Notes: generated from the letters alone by a model not told the origin. A DNA stretch of 64,000 nt from JAMHWF01 sp964371405 (GCA_964371405.1 CAYJLV010000022.1:1-64000), one strand, 5' to 3'. Positions 22,077 to 31,638 are shown, counted from the stretch's first letter. A program made the numbers and translations.

Positions 22077-24232
22077 GCCGCGAGCCCTTCGAGACGCCGT
22101 GCCGCGCGCCGCTGCAGCCAGCCGATGACGGCGACGCGCACGCGCTGGCGCCAGCGATCCCACGCCGTCGGGTTGTTCACGATCGCAGCGCGGTAGAACG
22201 AGGGGCACAGCACGGCCGCGTGCGCGACTTCGCCGCACAAGCCGCAGCCGACGCAGGAGTCGATGACGCTGGCCACCGGGTCGCGGCGCAGCGGATCGGG
22301 GTTGGGCCGGATCGTCAGCGACGGGCAGCCCGAGAGGCGGATGCAGGAGTGGTCGCCGGTGCAGGTGTCGGGGTCGACGCCGTAGCGCTCGCGCACGACG
22401 CGCTGCCCGGCCTGGATCGCCCGGTGCATGGCCGGTCGCTCGCGACGCTGCCGGTTGAGCATGCATTCGCTCGACGCGACGATCACCTTCGGCCCCGCGG
22501 CGCGCGTCGTCAGCGCCTCGCGCAGCGCGCCGCGCATGCGCTCGAGGCTGTAGGTGTGCGTGACGCTGCGCACCCAGTCGACGCCCACGCCGCGCACCGC
22601 CTGCTCGATCGCGTGGTGCGTGCTGCGGATCGGGTTGTCGGCCTTCGACGACAGCACGTCCTGCCCGCCGGTCGCGGCCGCGTAGCCGTTGTCGACGACG
22701 AGCAGCACGTTGTCGCTGCGGTTGAAGACGGCGTTGCCGACGCCGCTGGTCAGCCCGTTGTGCCAGAAGCCGCCGTCGCCCATGATCGACAGCGTGCGCC
22801 GGCTCGTCTCGCGCGTGCCGAGCGCCGACGCGCCGGCCCAGCCCAGGCCGTAGCCCATCGTCGTCGCGCCGATATCGAACGGCGGCAGGATCGAGAACAG
22901 GTGGCAGCCGATGTCGCAGCTGACGTGGTGGTGGGCCCCCAGTTCGCGCTCGACGAGCTTGATCGCGGTGAAGATCGGCCGCTCCGGGCAGCCGGTGCAG
23001 AACGTCGGCGGCCGCGGCTGCACCTGCCCGACGGCGCGTCCGATCACAGGCGCGAGGGGCGCGGCATCGAGCGCCGCCGGCAGCGCGGTGCCGGCGAGCC
23101 GCTCGGGCGCGTAGCGCTCGACGAAGCGCGCGACACCCTGCACGACGACGGCGCCGGTGTATTCGCCGGCCATCGTGAACAGGTCCTTGCCGTGCACCTG
23201 CGTCGGCAGGCCCGCCCTGCGCAGCACGGCGTGCAGCGCCTGCTCGATGAAGTCGGGCTGCCCCTCCTCGACGAGCAGCACGGCGCGCTTGCCGGCGCAG
23301 AAGCGCTCGAGCTCGGCGTCGACCAGCGGATAGGTGACGTTGAGCACGTACAGCGGCAGCTGCGTGTTGCCGAACGCGTCGGCCAGGCCGAGCAGCTCGA
23401 GCGCGCGCAGCACGCCGTTGTAGAGCCCGCCCTGCATCACGATGCCGAAGTCCAGCGCGTCCTCGGCGAAGAACTCGTTGAGACCGCGCTCGCGGATGAA
23501 GCGCACCGCCGCGGGCCAGCGCTGCGCGATCTTCTCCTGCTCGTGCAGATAGGTGGCGGGCGGCAGCGCGATGCGGTTCACGTCGCGCCGCGGCTGCTCG
23601 ATCGCGTCCTTCAGCGTGAATGCGGCGCGGCGATTGCGGCGCGTGGCGAAGCGCCCGTGCACGTGGCAGGCGCGGATGCGCAGCTCGAGCATCACCGGCG
23701 TGCGGCTCGCCTCGGACAGCTCGAAGCCCTGCTCGACCGCCGCGACGATCGACGGCAGGTCGGGCCGCGGGTCGAGCAGCCACACCTGCGACTTCATCGC
23801 GAAGGCGTGCGAGCGCTCCTGCATGATGCTCGAGCCCTCGCCGTAGTCCTCGCCGACGATCAGCAGCGCGCCGCCCGTCACACCGCCCGACGCCAGGTTG
23901 GCCAGCGCATCGGACGCGACGTTGGTGCCGACCGTCGACTTGAAAGTCACCGCGCCGCGCAGCGGATAATTGACCGACGCCGCCAGCGCGGCCGTCGCAG
24001 CCGCCTCCGACGCACTGTGCTCGAAGTGCACGCCGAGCTCGTCGAGGATGTCCTGCGCGTCGTTGAGCACGTCCATCAGGTGCGAGATCGGCGCGCCCTG
24101 GTAGCCGGCGACGTACGACACGCCCGACTGCAGCAACGCCTTCGTCACGGCAAGGATGCCTTCGCCGCGGAATTCTTCGCCGTCGCCGAGGCGCAGCTGG
24201 GTCACTTCCGACTTGAAGGAGCGTTCGGCCAT
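22073..24232 (-). CDS. iorA: Indolepyruvate:ferredoxin oxidoreductase, alpha subunit (TPP-dependent)
   Basis: A 719-residue cytosolic enzyme subunit. The order is: pyrimidine-binding domain (VSYVAGYQGAPISHLMDVLN, FEHSASEAAATAALAASVNY, TFKSTVGTNVASDALANLAS); a central domain; the TPP-binding domain with metal motif GDGGFWHNGLTSGVGNAV and the matching VDNGYAAATGGQ; and a C-terminal iron-sulfur segment (CTGDHSCIRLSGCPS, DSCVGCGLCGEVAHAA). The enzyme converts indolepyruvate, phenylpyruvate or 4-hydroxyphenylpyruvate to the acyl-CoA. It is the first gene of a five-gene operon and is divergent from a LysR regulator. Confidence 0.93.
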   Translation of the reverse strand: MAERSFKSEVTQLRLGDGEEFRGEGILAVTKALLQSGVSYVAGYQGAPISHLMDVLNDAQDILDELGVHFEHSASEAAATAALAASVNYPLRGAVTFKSTVGTNVASDALANLASGGVTGGALLIVGEDYGEGSSIMQERSHAFAMKSQVWLLDPRPDLPSIVAAVEQGFELSEASRTPVMLELRIRACHVHGRFATRRNRRAAFTLKDAIEQPRRDVNRIALPPATYLHEQEKIAQRWPAAVRFIRERGLNEFFAEDALDFGIVMQGGLYNGVLRALELLGLADAFGNTQLPLYVLNVTYPLVDAELERFCAGKRAVLLVEEGQPDFIEQALHAVLRRAGLPTQVHGKDLFTMAGEYTGAVVVQGVARFVERYAPERLAGTALPAALDAAPLAPVIGRAVGQVQPRPPTFCTGCPERPIFTAIKLVERELGAHHHVSCDIGCHLFSILPPFDIGATTMGYGLGWAGASALGTRETSRRTLSIMGDGGFWHNGLTSGVGNAVFNRSDNVLLVVDNGYAAATGGQDVLSSKADNPIRSTHHAIEQAVRGVGVDWVRSVTHTYSLERMRGALREALTTRAAGPKVIVASSECMLNRQRRERPAMHRAIQAGQRVVRERYGVDPDTCTGDHSCIRLSGCPSLTIRPNPDPLRRDPVASVIDSCVGCGLCGEVAHAAVLCPSFYRAAIVNNPTAWDRWRQRVRVAVIGWLQRRAARRLEGLAA

Positions 24233-24308
24233 GGCGCGGAATCGTCAGGAGCAGCCACTCTAGGCATGCCAGGGGTCGTTTGCGAAACGGATTGTCTGAA
24301 TGGGGCGC

Positions 24309-24323
24309 ATTGATCTCATGAAT
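24309..24323. promoter_or_regulatory. Candidate LysR-type binding site (T-N11-A)
   Basis: ATTGATCTCATGAAT is an imperfect palindrome (ATTGAT against the reverse complement ATTCAT, 5 of 6) with T-N11-A spacing, in the divergent gap between iorA and the LysR gene. It is the only AT-rich dyad there. Weak evidence on its own. Confidence 0.35.
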
Positions 24324-24357
24324 AATCCGGTGCAACCCGTAGGGGTTCGCCGCCGCC

Positions 24358-25311
24358 ATGAACTTCCGTCAACTCGACCTCAACCTGCTGCGCGTGCTGG
24401 CCGCGATCCACCGCACCCGCTCGGTGACGCAGGCCGGCAAGGCGCTCGCGCTGTCGCAGTCGGCGACCAGCAACGCACTGGCGCGGCTGCGCCGCTACTT
24501 CGACGACGAGCTGTTCGTGCGCTCGCCCGGCGGTCTGCAGCCGACGCGGCGTTGTGAACTCGTCGCGCCCGCAGTGCTGGAGCATCTGCGGATGCTCGAG
24601 ACGCTGCTCACCGGGCAGGAAGACTTCGACGCGGCCAGCAGCGAGATGCAGTGGCGGCTGTCGCTGTCCGACCTGGGCGAGTTGTTGTTCCTGCCGGCGC
24701 TGGCGGCGGCGCTGCGCACGCGCGCGCCGCACACGCAACTGTCGAACGTGTCGGTGCCGGCGGCCGGCGTTCCGGCCGCACTGGAGGCACGCGAGATCGA
24801 CTGCGCGATCGGCATCCTCCAGGCGCGCCATCGGGACCTGCGCGCCGACCTGCTGTTTCGCGAGCAGTACATGGTGCTCACCTCGCCAGGCTGGCGCCCG
24901 GCAAGCGGGCGTGCCGGGCGCGTGCTGGCGCCCGCCCAGCTGGCCGAGGCCTCGATCGTGGTCGCGTCGCCGACGGCGACGTTTCACGACAGCGTCGAGC
25001 TGATGCTCACGAAGATGAAGCTGGCGCACCGCGTCGCCGTGCGCGCGCGCCACTTCGGCGCGCTGCCCGAGCTGGCGCGCTCGACCGACCTGCTGGCGAT
25101 CGTTCCCGACATGTATGCCCGCAAGCTGGGCGAACGCTACGATCTGCGGCGGTGGCGACTGGCGCAGGCGCCGCACTACGACGTGCAACTGGTCTGGCAC
25201 GCCAGCACGGCGCGCGACCCGGCGCACCAGTGGATGCGCGCGCTGATCCGCCGCCTGTTCGGCCGGACGCCGCCGACGCAGCCGTGGAAGGCGCCGGCCG
25301 GCGACCCCTGA
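24358..25311 (+). CDS. LysR family transcriptional regulator
   Basis: A 317-residue regulator. The N-terminal winged helix-turn-helix is clear (LDLNLLRVLAAIHRTRSVTQ, SQSATSNALARLRRYFDDEL, FVRSPGGLQPT), followed by the effector-binding domain (periplasmic-binding-protein fold, about residues 95-300). It is transcribed away from iorA with a 125-base gap and is the natural candidate regulator of the iorA-iorB-dctPQM operon. The effector may be an aryl-pyruvate or related compound; this is inferred from position only. Confidence 0.9.
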   Translation: MNFRQLDLNLLRVLAAIHRTRSVTQAGKALALSQSATSNALARLRRYFDDELFVRSPGGLQPTRRCELVAPAVLEHLRMLETLLTGQEDFDAASSEMQWRLSLSDLGELLFLPALAAALRTRAPHTQLSNVSVPAAGVPAALEAREIDCAIGILQARHRDLRADLLFREQYMVLTSPGWRPASGRAGRVLAPAQLAEASIVVASPTATFHDSVELMLTKMKLAHRVAVRARHFGALPELARSTDLLAIVPDMYARKLGERYDLRRWRLAQAPHYDVQLVWHASTARDPAHQWMRALIRRLFGRTPPTQPWKAPAGDP

Positions 25312-25393
25312 TGCCGGGGCCATCGCCTGCACCGGCGGCGTAAAGCGGCGAAGATGGCGCGCAGCCACGCGATCCCGACGAAGGAGAACCTGC

Positions 25394-26911
25394 TTGACCG
25401 ACCTGGAACGACGCCTGCGCGGCCTGGACCGCGCCCGCCTGCAGGGCATCCGGCGCGGCATCGAGAAGGAAAGCCTGCGCGCGCAGGCCGGAGGCCGGCT
25501 TGCGCTGACGCCGCATCCGGCCGCGCTGGGTTCCGCGCTGACGCACCCGAACATCACGACGGACTTCAGCGAGTCGCAGCTCGAGCTGGTGACGGGCGTC
25601 CACGCGAGCGCGACGGCCTGCCTCGACGAGCTGACGCAGGTGCACCGCTTCGTCCATCAGGAGATCGGCGACGAACTGCTGTGGGCCGGCAGCATGCCGT
25701 GCGAGCTGCCGGGCGACGCGTCGATCCCGATCGCCCGCTACGGTGCTTCGAACATCGGCCGCGCCAAGAGCGTCTACCGCGAGGGCCTGAGCCACCGCTA
25801 TGGCCGGCGCATGCAGACGATCTCGGGCCTCCACTACAACTGGTCGATGCCGGGCCTCTCGAGCGACGACTACTTCGGCCTGATCCGCAATTTCCGGCGC
25901 CACGCCTTCCTGCTGCTGGTCCTGTTCGGCGCGTCGCCCGCCGTCTGCGCGAGCTTCGTCGCCGGGCTCGAACACCGGCTCCGGCCGCTGGGCGACGACA
26001 CGCTGCACCTGCCCGATGCGACGTCGCTGCGCATGGGGCGCCTGGGCTACCAGAGCGACGCGCAGGCCACGCTGGCGGTGAGCTACAACGGCCTCGACAG
26101 CTACGGCGCCTCGCTGCACGATGCGTTGACGCGCCCGTATCCGGCTTACGAGGCGCTCGGCCTGCGCGATGCCGACGGCGGGTACCGGCAGCTCGCCACC
26201 ACGCTGCTGCAGATCGAGAACGAGTTCTACGGCACGATCCGGCCCAAGCGCGTCATCCGTTCTGGCGAGCGGCCGCTGCACGCGTTGCGCGAGCGTGGCG
26301 TCGAATACGTCGAAGTGCGCTGCATGGACCTCGACCCGTTCTCGCCGGTGGGCATCGAGGCCGCGACGCTGCGGATGCTCGACGTCTTCCTGCTGCACTG
26401 CCTGCTGTCCGACAGCCCGCCTGACACCCCCGCCGAGATCGCCGCCGTGGCGCGCAACCAGCATCTCGTGGCGGAGCGCGGCCGCGACCCGCTGCTGCGG
26501 CTCGAACGCGGGGAGCAGTCGCTGCCGGTCGCCGAATGGGGCGCGCAGATTCTCGACGAATGCGCACCGGTCGCACGGGCGCTCGATGCTGCTGACGCGA
26601 ACGGCGCCCACGCCGCCGCCCTCGCTTCGGCCACGCAGGCGCTGCGCGAACCCGGCCGTCTGCCGTCGGCGCGCGTGCTGGCCGCGATGCGCGAAGCCCA
26701 CGGCGGCTCGCACCTGCGCTTCGTCGAGGCCTGTTCGCTGCGCGCACGCGACGCGCTGCGGCAGCCGCCGCTGCCCGCCGACCAGCGACTGCGCTTCGAG
26801 CGACTCGCGCGCGAGTCGCTGCAGGAGCAGCAAGGCATCGAAGCCGCGCAGACCATGGCGTTCGAGGCGTTCCGGCAGCACTACGTTTCGCCGCAGCGTC
26901 TGTCGCCTTGA
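25394..26911 (+). CDS. gshA: Glutamate-cysteine ligase
   Basis: A 505-residue enzyme catalysing the ATP-dependent first step of glutathione synthesis. Proteobacterial GshA features are plain: RGIEKESLR near the N-terminus, TDFSESQLELVT, RYGASNIGRAKSVYREGLSH, MQTISGLHYNWSMP, and QIENEFYGTIRPKR. It starts at TTG (25394), supported by the strong AAGGAG at 25381-25386 seven bases upstream; no ATG lies nearby in frame. Cytosolic. It is followed by the dodecin gene 131 bases later. Confidence 0.93.
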   Translation: MTDLERRLRGLDRARLQGIRRGIEKESLRAQAGGRLALTPHPAALGSALTHPNITTDFSESQLELVTGVHASATACLDELTQVHRFVHQEIGDELLWAGSMPCELPGDASIPIARYGASNIGRAKSVYREGLSHRYGRRMQTISGLHYNWSMPGLSSDDYFGLIRNFRRHAFLLLVLFGASPAVCASFVAGLEHRLRPLGDDTLHLPDATSLRMGRLGYQSDAQATLAVSYNGLDSYGASLHDALTRPYPAYEALGLRDADGGYRQLATTLLQIENEFYGTIRPKRVIRSGERPLHALRERGVEYVEVRCMDLDPFSPVGIEAATLRMLDVFLLHCLLSDSPPDTPAEIAAVARNQHLVAERGRDPLLRLERGEQSLPVAEWGAQILDECAPVARALDAADANGAHAAALASATQALREPGRLPSARVLAAMREAHGGSHLRFVEACSLRARDALRQPPLPADQRLRFERLARESLQEQQGIEAAQTMAFEAFRQHYVSPQRLSP

Positions 26912-27042
26912 GCGCCCGCAAACACGGGTCTCGACCAATCCCGCGCTGCCCGACGGCCCTGCTTGCGACCTGCGCGCGAGAGGCGCAGACTGCCCCTTCC
27001 ACGGGGCCACGCCCGGGCCGCAGCCAACACAGGAGTACGAGC

Positions 27043-27246
27043 ATGACCGTCGCGCGCATCACCGAGATCAGCAGCGTCAGCACCGTGAGCTTCCAGGACG
27101 CCATCGTGCAGGGCGTCGAGCGCGCCAACAAGACGCTCAAGAACGTCAAGGGCGCCTGGGTCAAGGACCAGGAAGTGACGATCGACAACGGCAAGGTCAC
27201 CGGCTACAAGGTCATCCTGAAGGTCACCTTCATCCTCTCCGACTGA
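27043..27246 (+). CDS. Dodecin family flavin-binding protein
   Basis: A 67-residue protein with the dodecin signature: FQDAIVQGVERANKTLKNVK, the flavin-stacking tryptophan in GAWVKDQEV, and GYKVILKVTFILSD at the end. Dodecins form hollow dodecamers that store or sequester flavins. The ATG at 27043 has AGGAG at 27031-27035; an in-frame reading from 26908 would add unrelated residues that overlap gshA. Its likely role is flavin buffering. Confidence 0.93.
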   Translation: MTVARITEISSVSTVSFQDAIVQGVERANKTLKNVKGAWVKDQEVTIDNGKVTGYKVILKVTFILSD

Positions 27247-27311
27247 AGCCCGTCGCGCGGGCGCGCCGCAGTGCGCACGATCTGCCGACCGGCGCCGGCG
27301 GCTCCGCTGCG

Positions 27312-28397
27312 CTAGCGGATCGACGCGCAGGCCGACTGTCGCTGCGTCATCGACGGCAACTCGCCGAACTGGCGCTTGTACTCGGCCGAGAAGGCGCTCA
27401 TGTGCCAGAAGCCCCAGCGCGCCGCGATGTCGTGCACGGTGAAGTCGGCCCCGACCATGCGCTTGAGGTCGCGGCGCGCGCCGCACAGACGCACGGCGCG
27501 CAGATACTTGTGCGGAGAAAGGCCCAGCACGTCGCGAAAGCACAGTTCGAGCTTGCGCGGGCTGGTCCCGATCTGCTTGCAGACCTCCAGCGTCGTGAGC
27601 GGCCGGTCCGGCGTGCCCAGCACGAGTTCACAGGCGCGATCGACGATGCGCCGACGCGCCGCCACGCTGTGCAGGTCGCACAGCTCGATCGTCGACGGGA
27701 TCGCCTCCAGCCATTCGACGAGCACGCTGTCGCGCAACTGGAGCGCCGTTTCGGGGATCTCCAGCAACGAAGGATCGGCCGCTATGGCCTCCAGCGCCCT
27801 CGAGTGCGCCGAGCGCGCGTAGCCGGCAGCCTTCGGCCGCGCCTGCACGACGACCTTGTGGTCCAGCCAGGTCGACCACGGCTTGTCGTAGAGCTGCTGC
27901 CACAGCGAACTGAGCAGGTCGGCGTCCACCACGATGGCGACCAGCAGCGAGTCCTGGCGCAGCGTCAGGTCCAGATCGTCGCCGCGGCCGATCAGGATGC
28001 TCTCGCCGTCGATGCGCTGGCCGTGGAAGTAGCCGTCGCCGGCCGGCGAATCGCAGATCGCGAACCCGATATGGCGCTCGCCGATCTGGCCGCGCTGCCG
28101 CGTCGCCTGACTCGCCGTTTCGCGGACCAGCCGCAGGTCGGGCAGCTGGACGTGGCGCACCGCGGCCTTGAAGCGCCCCTGCGACAGCTGTTCGTAGCGC
28201 AGCTCCCAGCCGGCCTGCGCGGCCGCCAGCTCGTCGATGTCGTCGAGCTCGGCGGCGTGTGCCCAGGCCGGTGCAGCGGCGGCGGCCGACGGCTCCGCCG
28301 GCGCCGCTGCGGCATCGCTGGAGAGAGCGGGAAGGCTGGGCATGTTCACGTCCGGGAGGTGTCGCCGCACGGCAGTCGAAGTCGATTGCGGAGCCAC
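27312..28397 (-). CDS. AraC family regulator, EutR-like
   Basis: A 361-residue regulator. After an Ala/Pro-rich N-terminus comes a sensing domain (about residues 60-250) with DKPWSTWLDHKVVVQ, then a C-terminal double helix-turn-helix domain: LTTLEVCKQIGTSPRKLELC (first HTH), FRDVLGLSPHKYLRAVRL, and VHDIAARWGFWHMSAFSAEY (second HTH). The C-terminal region resembles EutR, the ethanolamine regulator, so the effector may be an amine, but that is a loose inference. It is divergent from the DUF1329 gene and sits next to a 38-bp element that recurs at 36579, which it may bind. Confidence 0.88.
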   Translation of the reverse strand: MAPQSTSTAVRRHLPDVNMPSLPALSSDAAAAPAEPSAAAAAPAWAHAAELDDIDELAAAQAGWELRYEQLSQGRFKAAVRHVQLPDLRLVRETASQATRQRGQIGERHIGFAICDSPAGDGYFHGQRIDGESILIGRGDDLDLTLRQDSLLVAIVVDADLLSSLWQQLYDKPWSTWLDHKVVVQARPKAAGYARSAHSRALEAIAADPSLLEIPETALQLRDSVLVEWLEAIPSTIELCDLHSVAARRRIVDRACELVLGTPDRPLTTLEVCKQIGTSPRKLELCFRDVLGLSPHKYLRAVRLCGARRDLKRMVGADFTVHDIAARWGFWHMSAFSAEYKRQFGELPSMTQRQSACASIR

Positions 28398-28402
28398 GAT
28401 GC

Positions 28403-28440
28403 GTGTTTACCCGAAAAGCGTTCTGCGGAGAATTGATAAC
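28403..28440 (+). promoter_or_regulatory. 38-bp conserved element, copy 1 (putative AraC-type operator)
   Basis: The segment runs from GTGTTTACCCGAA to TTGATAAC. Aligned without gaps to 36579-36616 it matches at 29 of 38 positions: the first 13 bases are identical, and the last 7 (TGATAAC) and CGG-GAA blocks are kept. It lies directly between the divergent AraC-family gene and the DUF1329 operon. Spacing between TTTACC and GATAAC does not suit a sigma-70 promoter, so a regulator-binding site is more likely. Confidence 0.7.
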
Positions 28441-28529
28441 GACCCGGATGCCTTGCCTCCTAAGGTCGCGGCTGTCGCTGTGCCCGGCCCGCGGGGGGCC
28501 GGGCAACCATCGCCCCAAGGAGATCAGGC

Positions 28530-29918
28530 ATGACGGCAAGCCGTTACTACATCCGACATCTGGCAGCGACGTTCGTCGCGCTGACCGTGGCGCAGGCCTG
28601 CATGGCGCAGGCTCGCGATGCGTCGCGCCTCGGCAAGGATCTGACCCTCGCGGGCGCCGAGCCGGCAGCCAACAAGGACGGCACGATCCCCGCGTTCGCG
28701 CCGGCCGACGCGCTGCTGCCGGGCTGGTCGGCGGGCAAGCGCCGCGCCGACTACTTCCGGCACGCGGGCGACAAGCCCCTCTACACGATCGACGCGGGCA
28801 ACGTCGACCAGCACGCCGCCAAGCTGTCGCCCGGCCAGGTGGCGCTGATCAAGCAGATCAAGGGCTACCAGATGGAGGTCTACCCGAGCCGCCGGACCTG
28901 CGCCAACCCCGACTTCGTCGTCGAGAACACCAAGAAGAACGTCGCCGTCGCCAAGCTCGGCGCCGACGGCTGGAGCCTGAAGGACGCGGTGCTGCCCGGC
29001 ATCCCGTTCCCGATGCCGGCCAACGGCGCCGAGGCGATGTGGAACTACAAGCTCAAGTACGCGGGCATCGGCTACGAGTGGCCGCTGAACTGGATCGCGC
29101 TGTCGCCGCGCAAGGGCAGCAGCGACTGGATCCGCGCCGGCGCGACGCAGACCTACTACTTCCCGTGGGGCAAGAAGGGCAGCACGCCGCTGGCGCAGCT
29201 GCCGCAGACCGAGTACTACACCTACTTCGCCTACGAGTCGCCGCCGGCGCTGGCCGGCCAGGCGCTGGTGGTCATCTACTACACCGACAAGCCGGGCGAC
29301 ACCTTCTACTACTTCCCGGGCCAGCGCCGCGTGCGCCGCATGCCGACGTATGCCTACGACGCCCCGCAGATCGGCTTCGAGAACCAGTACACCCTGGACG
29401 AGCCGCGCATGTTCAACGGCACCATGGACCGGTTCGACTGGAAGCTGGTCGGCAAGAAGGAGCTGCTGGTCGGCTACAACTCCTTCGGCATGTACGACCC
29501 CGCGGTCAAGCTCGACAGCGTGCTCAAGAACGACATGCTCGCGAGCGCAGCGCGCCGCTATGAGATGCATCGCGTCTGGGTGGTCGAGGCCACGGTCAAG
29601 AGCGGCGTGCGGCACGTGACGCCCAAGCGCACCTTCTATCTCGACGAGGACAGCTGGTCGATCATGGTCGCCGAGGACTACGACGCCCAGGGCAAGCTGT
29701 GGAAGGTGCGCGAGAGCTACGCCATCCCGGTGCACGAGACGGGAAGCTGCGACAACGCGGCCTTCGTCCAGTACAACGTGATCGACGGCCGCTACCTGTT
29801 CGATCAAAGCCCCCTGGGCGCAGGCAAGGACATGCGCTGGGTGGTCGAGTCCAAGGAGCCCAAGTTCAGCGAGGGCTTCTACACCGCAGACAACCTGCGT
29901 TCCATCAGCGAGCGCTGA
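28530..29918 (+). CDS. DUF1329 outer-membrane lipoprotein-sorting-like protein
   Basis: A 462-residue exported protein with an N-terminal signal (YYIRHLAATFVALTVAQACM, cleavage near AQA). The rest matches DUF1329, a periplasmic family with a LolA/LolB-like fold. Landmarks are LGADLT-like LGKDLTLAGAEPAANKDGTI, YYFPGQRRVRRMPTYAYDAP and NSFGMYDPAVKLD. Function is not established. It is the first gene of the set DUF1329-DUF1302-RND-YCF48-aldehyde dehydrogenase. The 38-bp element lies about 90 bases upstream. CCAAGGAGAT provides a good ribosome-binding site before the ATG. Confidence 0.88.
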   Translation: MTASRYYIRHLAATFVALTVAQACMAQARDASRLGKDLTLAGAEPAANKDGTIPAFAPADALLPGWSAGKRRADYFRHAGDKPLYTIDAGNVDQHAAKLSPGQVALIKQIKGYQMEVYPSRRTCANPDFVVENTKKNVAVAKLGADGWSLKDAVLPGIPFPMPANGAEAMWNYKLKYAGIGYEWPLNWIALSPRKGSSDWIRAGATQTYYFPWGKKGSTPLAQLPQTEYYTYFAYESPPALAGQALVVIYYTDKPGDTFYYFPGQRRVRRMPTYAYDAPQIGFENQYTLDEPRMFNGTMDRFDWKLVGKKELLVGYNSFGMYDPAVKLDSVLKNDMLASAARRYEMHRVWVVEATVKSGVRHVTPKRTFYLDEDSWSIMVAEDYDAQGKLWKVRESYAIPVHETGSCDNAAFVQYNVIDGRYLFDQSPLGAGKDMRWVVESKEPKFSEGFYTADNLRSISER

Positions 29919-29949
29919 AGCGCCAACCCGCCCCCGAGGAGGAGACCCC

Positions 29950-31638
29950 ATGAAGCATTTCGCCCCTGCGCAGGGCGTTGCCCTCGCCTGCGCCGCGCTG
30001 TCCGCACTGGCGCCTGCCAGTTCGGTCGCCTTCACGTTCGAGACCGAGCAGATGAAGGGATCGTTCGATTCCACCATCACGCTGGGCACGGGCCGCCGGC
30101 TCAGCAATCAGAGCTGCGCGCTGCTCGGCACGCCCAACGCCGTCTGCGGTCCGGGCGACGTCAACCCGCTGACCTGGGCCGGCGCCGACGACGGCAACCT
30201 CAACTACAACAAGGGCGACCACTTCACGACCTACCTGAAGGGCACGCACGAGCTGCTGCTCACGAGGCCCGCCGACGGCATCAAGTTCATGGGCCGGTTC
30301 AACTGGCTCAAGGACTTCACCGCCGACGACACGCGCACCACGCCGCTCACGTCCGACGCCAAGAAGCAGATCGTCAACAACGTCAACCTGCTCGACCTGT
30401 GGGTCAGCAAGGACTTCAGGCTCGGCGACCAGTCGGGCCGCGTCAAGATCGGCAACCAGGTCATCAGCTGGGGCGAGAGCCTGTTCGCGCTGGGCGGCAT
30501 CAACGCCACCAACTCCGTCGACCTGGTGCGCCTGTCCAACCCGGGCGTGCAGCTCAAGGAAGTGTTCCTGCCCGCGCCGATCGTCAGCGTGTCGAGCTCG
30601 CTGGCGACGGGCGTCAACTTCGAAGCGTACTACCAGCTCCACTGGAACCGCTACAAGTTCCCGCCGGCGGGCTCGTACTGGTCGCAGGGCGACATCTTCG
30701 ACAAGGGCCGCGGCAACCTGCCGTTCCTCGACCCCGACAACGAGCCGCGCAACAGCGGGCAGTTCGGCGTCTCGTTGCGCTGGCGGCCCAAGAGCATCGA
30801 CGCCGACTTCGGCATCTATGCGGTGAACTATCACGACAAGACGCCCAATCTCGCCTACAGCACCGGCGCGACGGGGCAGCTGCAATGGAACTTCCTGCCC
30901 AACCGCAAGCTGTACGGCATCAGCGCCAACACGGCGCTCGGCGACTGGGCGCTCGGCGCCGAGCTGTCGTACCGGCCGAAGGATGCCGTCACGCTCACGG
31001 CGTGCGCCGATGCCGGCACCGGCGGCACGGCTCAGGACTTCACGCCGACGGCGGCGCCGACGACGGCCTGCCCCGGCTGGATCGACAACAAGCGCTGGCA
31101 ACTGCACCTCACCGGCCTGTACAGCCTGACGCCGAGCAACGCCGGCGGCTTCCTCGACCTCGTCGGCGCGCAGACCGGCACCTTCCTCGGCGAATTCGTC
31201 GTCATCCACTATCCCGGCATCAGCCAGGACAAGCTGGTCACGCGCACCGTCAACGGCGTCGCCGTCGAGCAGGCGGTGGCCGCGGGCCTGTGGTGGCTGC
31301 CGTCGTCGGGCGCCGGCGTGACGCGCGGCTTCGGCGACGCCACGTCGATGGGCTACATGTTCGACTTCAGCCTGGTCTACGACAGCACGCTGATCCCGGG
31401 CTGGCAGGTCGTCCCGGGCGTGTTCGTGCAGCACGCCGTCAAGGGCTCGACGCCGAGCTTCCTGGCCAACTGGCTCGAAGGTGCGAAGGCGGTCAACTTC
31501 TACGTCAACTTCGTGCAGAACCCGGCGACATGGCAGGCCGGCATCAACGTCGCCAAGTTCTTCGGCGGCAAGACGCCGACGCACCAGCCGCTGGGTGACC
31601 GCGACTTCATCGGCCTCTACCTGTCGCGCAACCTTTGA
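29950..31638 (+). CDS. DUF1302 outer-membrane beta-barrel protein
   Basis: A 562-residue exported protein: signal peptide (VALACAALSALAPASSVAFT), then many alternating-hydrophobicity strands. DUF1302 marks are GSFDSTITLGTGRRLSN, LWVSKDFRLGDQSGRVKIG and NQVISWGESLFALGGIN. Predicted to be a large outer-membrane barrel, possibly the outer-membrane component paired with the RND protein that follows. GAGGAGGAGA gives a strong ribosome-binding site. Its stop overlaps the next start. Substrate unknown; the family is often found beside degradation genes for hydrophobic compounds. Confidence 0.87.
   Translation: MKHFAPAQGVALACAALSALAPASSVAFTFETEQMKGSFDSTITLGTGRRLSNQSCALLGTPNAVCGPGDVNPLTWAGADDGNLNYNKGDHFTTYLKGTHELLLTRPADGIKFMGRFNWLKDFTADDTRTTPLTSDAKKQIVNNVNLLDLWVSKDFRLGDQSGRVKIGNQVISWGESLFALGGINATNSVDLVRLSNPGVQLKEVFLPAPIVSVSSSLATGVNFEAYYQLHWNRYKFPPAGSYWSQGDIFDKGRGNLPFLDPDNEPRNSGQFGVSLRWRPKSIDADFGIYAVNYHDKTPNLAYSTGATGQLQWNFLPNRKLYGISANTALGDWALGAELSYRPKDAVTLTACADAGTGGTAQDFTPTAAPTTACPGWIDNKRWQLHLTGLYSLTPSNAGGFLDLVGAQTGTFLGEFVVIHYPGISQDKLVTRTVNGVAVEQAVAAGLWWLPSSGAGVTRGFGDATSMGYMFDFSLVYDSTLIPGWQVVPGVFVQHAVKGSTPSFLANWLEGAKAVNFYVNFVQNPATWQAGINVAKFFGGKTPTHQPLGDRDFIGLYLSRNL

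Noticed and set aside
20547..24359. 1270-codon reading spanning iorB and the reverse of iorA's frame
   Set aside because: Only its last 509 codons (IorB) are meaningful; the first 760 codons are an out-of-frame shadow of IorA.
28406..28440. TTTACC...GATAAC as a sigma-70 promoter
   Set aside because: The spacer is 23 bases, too long for sigma-70; conservation with 36579-36616 fits a regulator site better.
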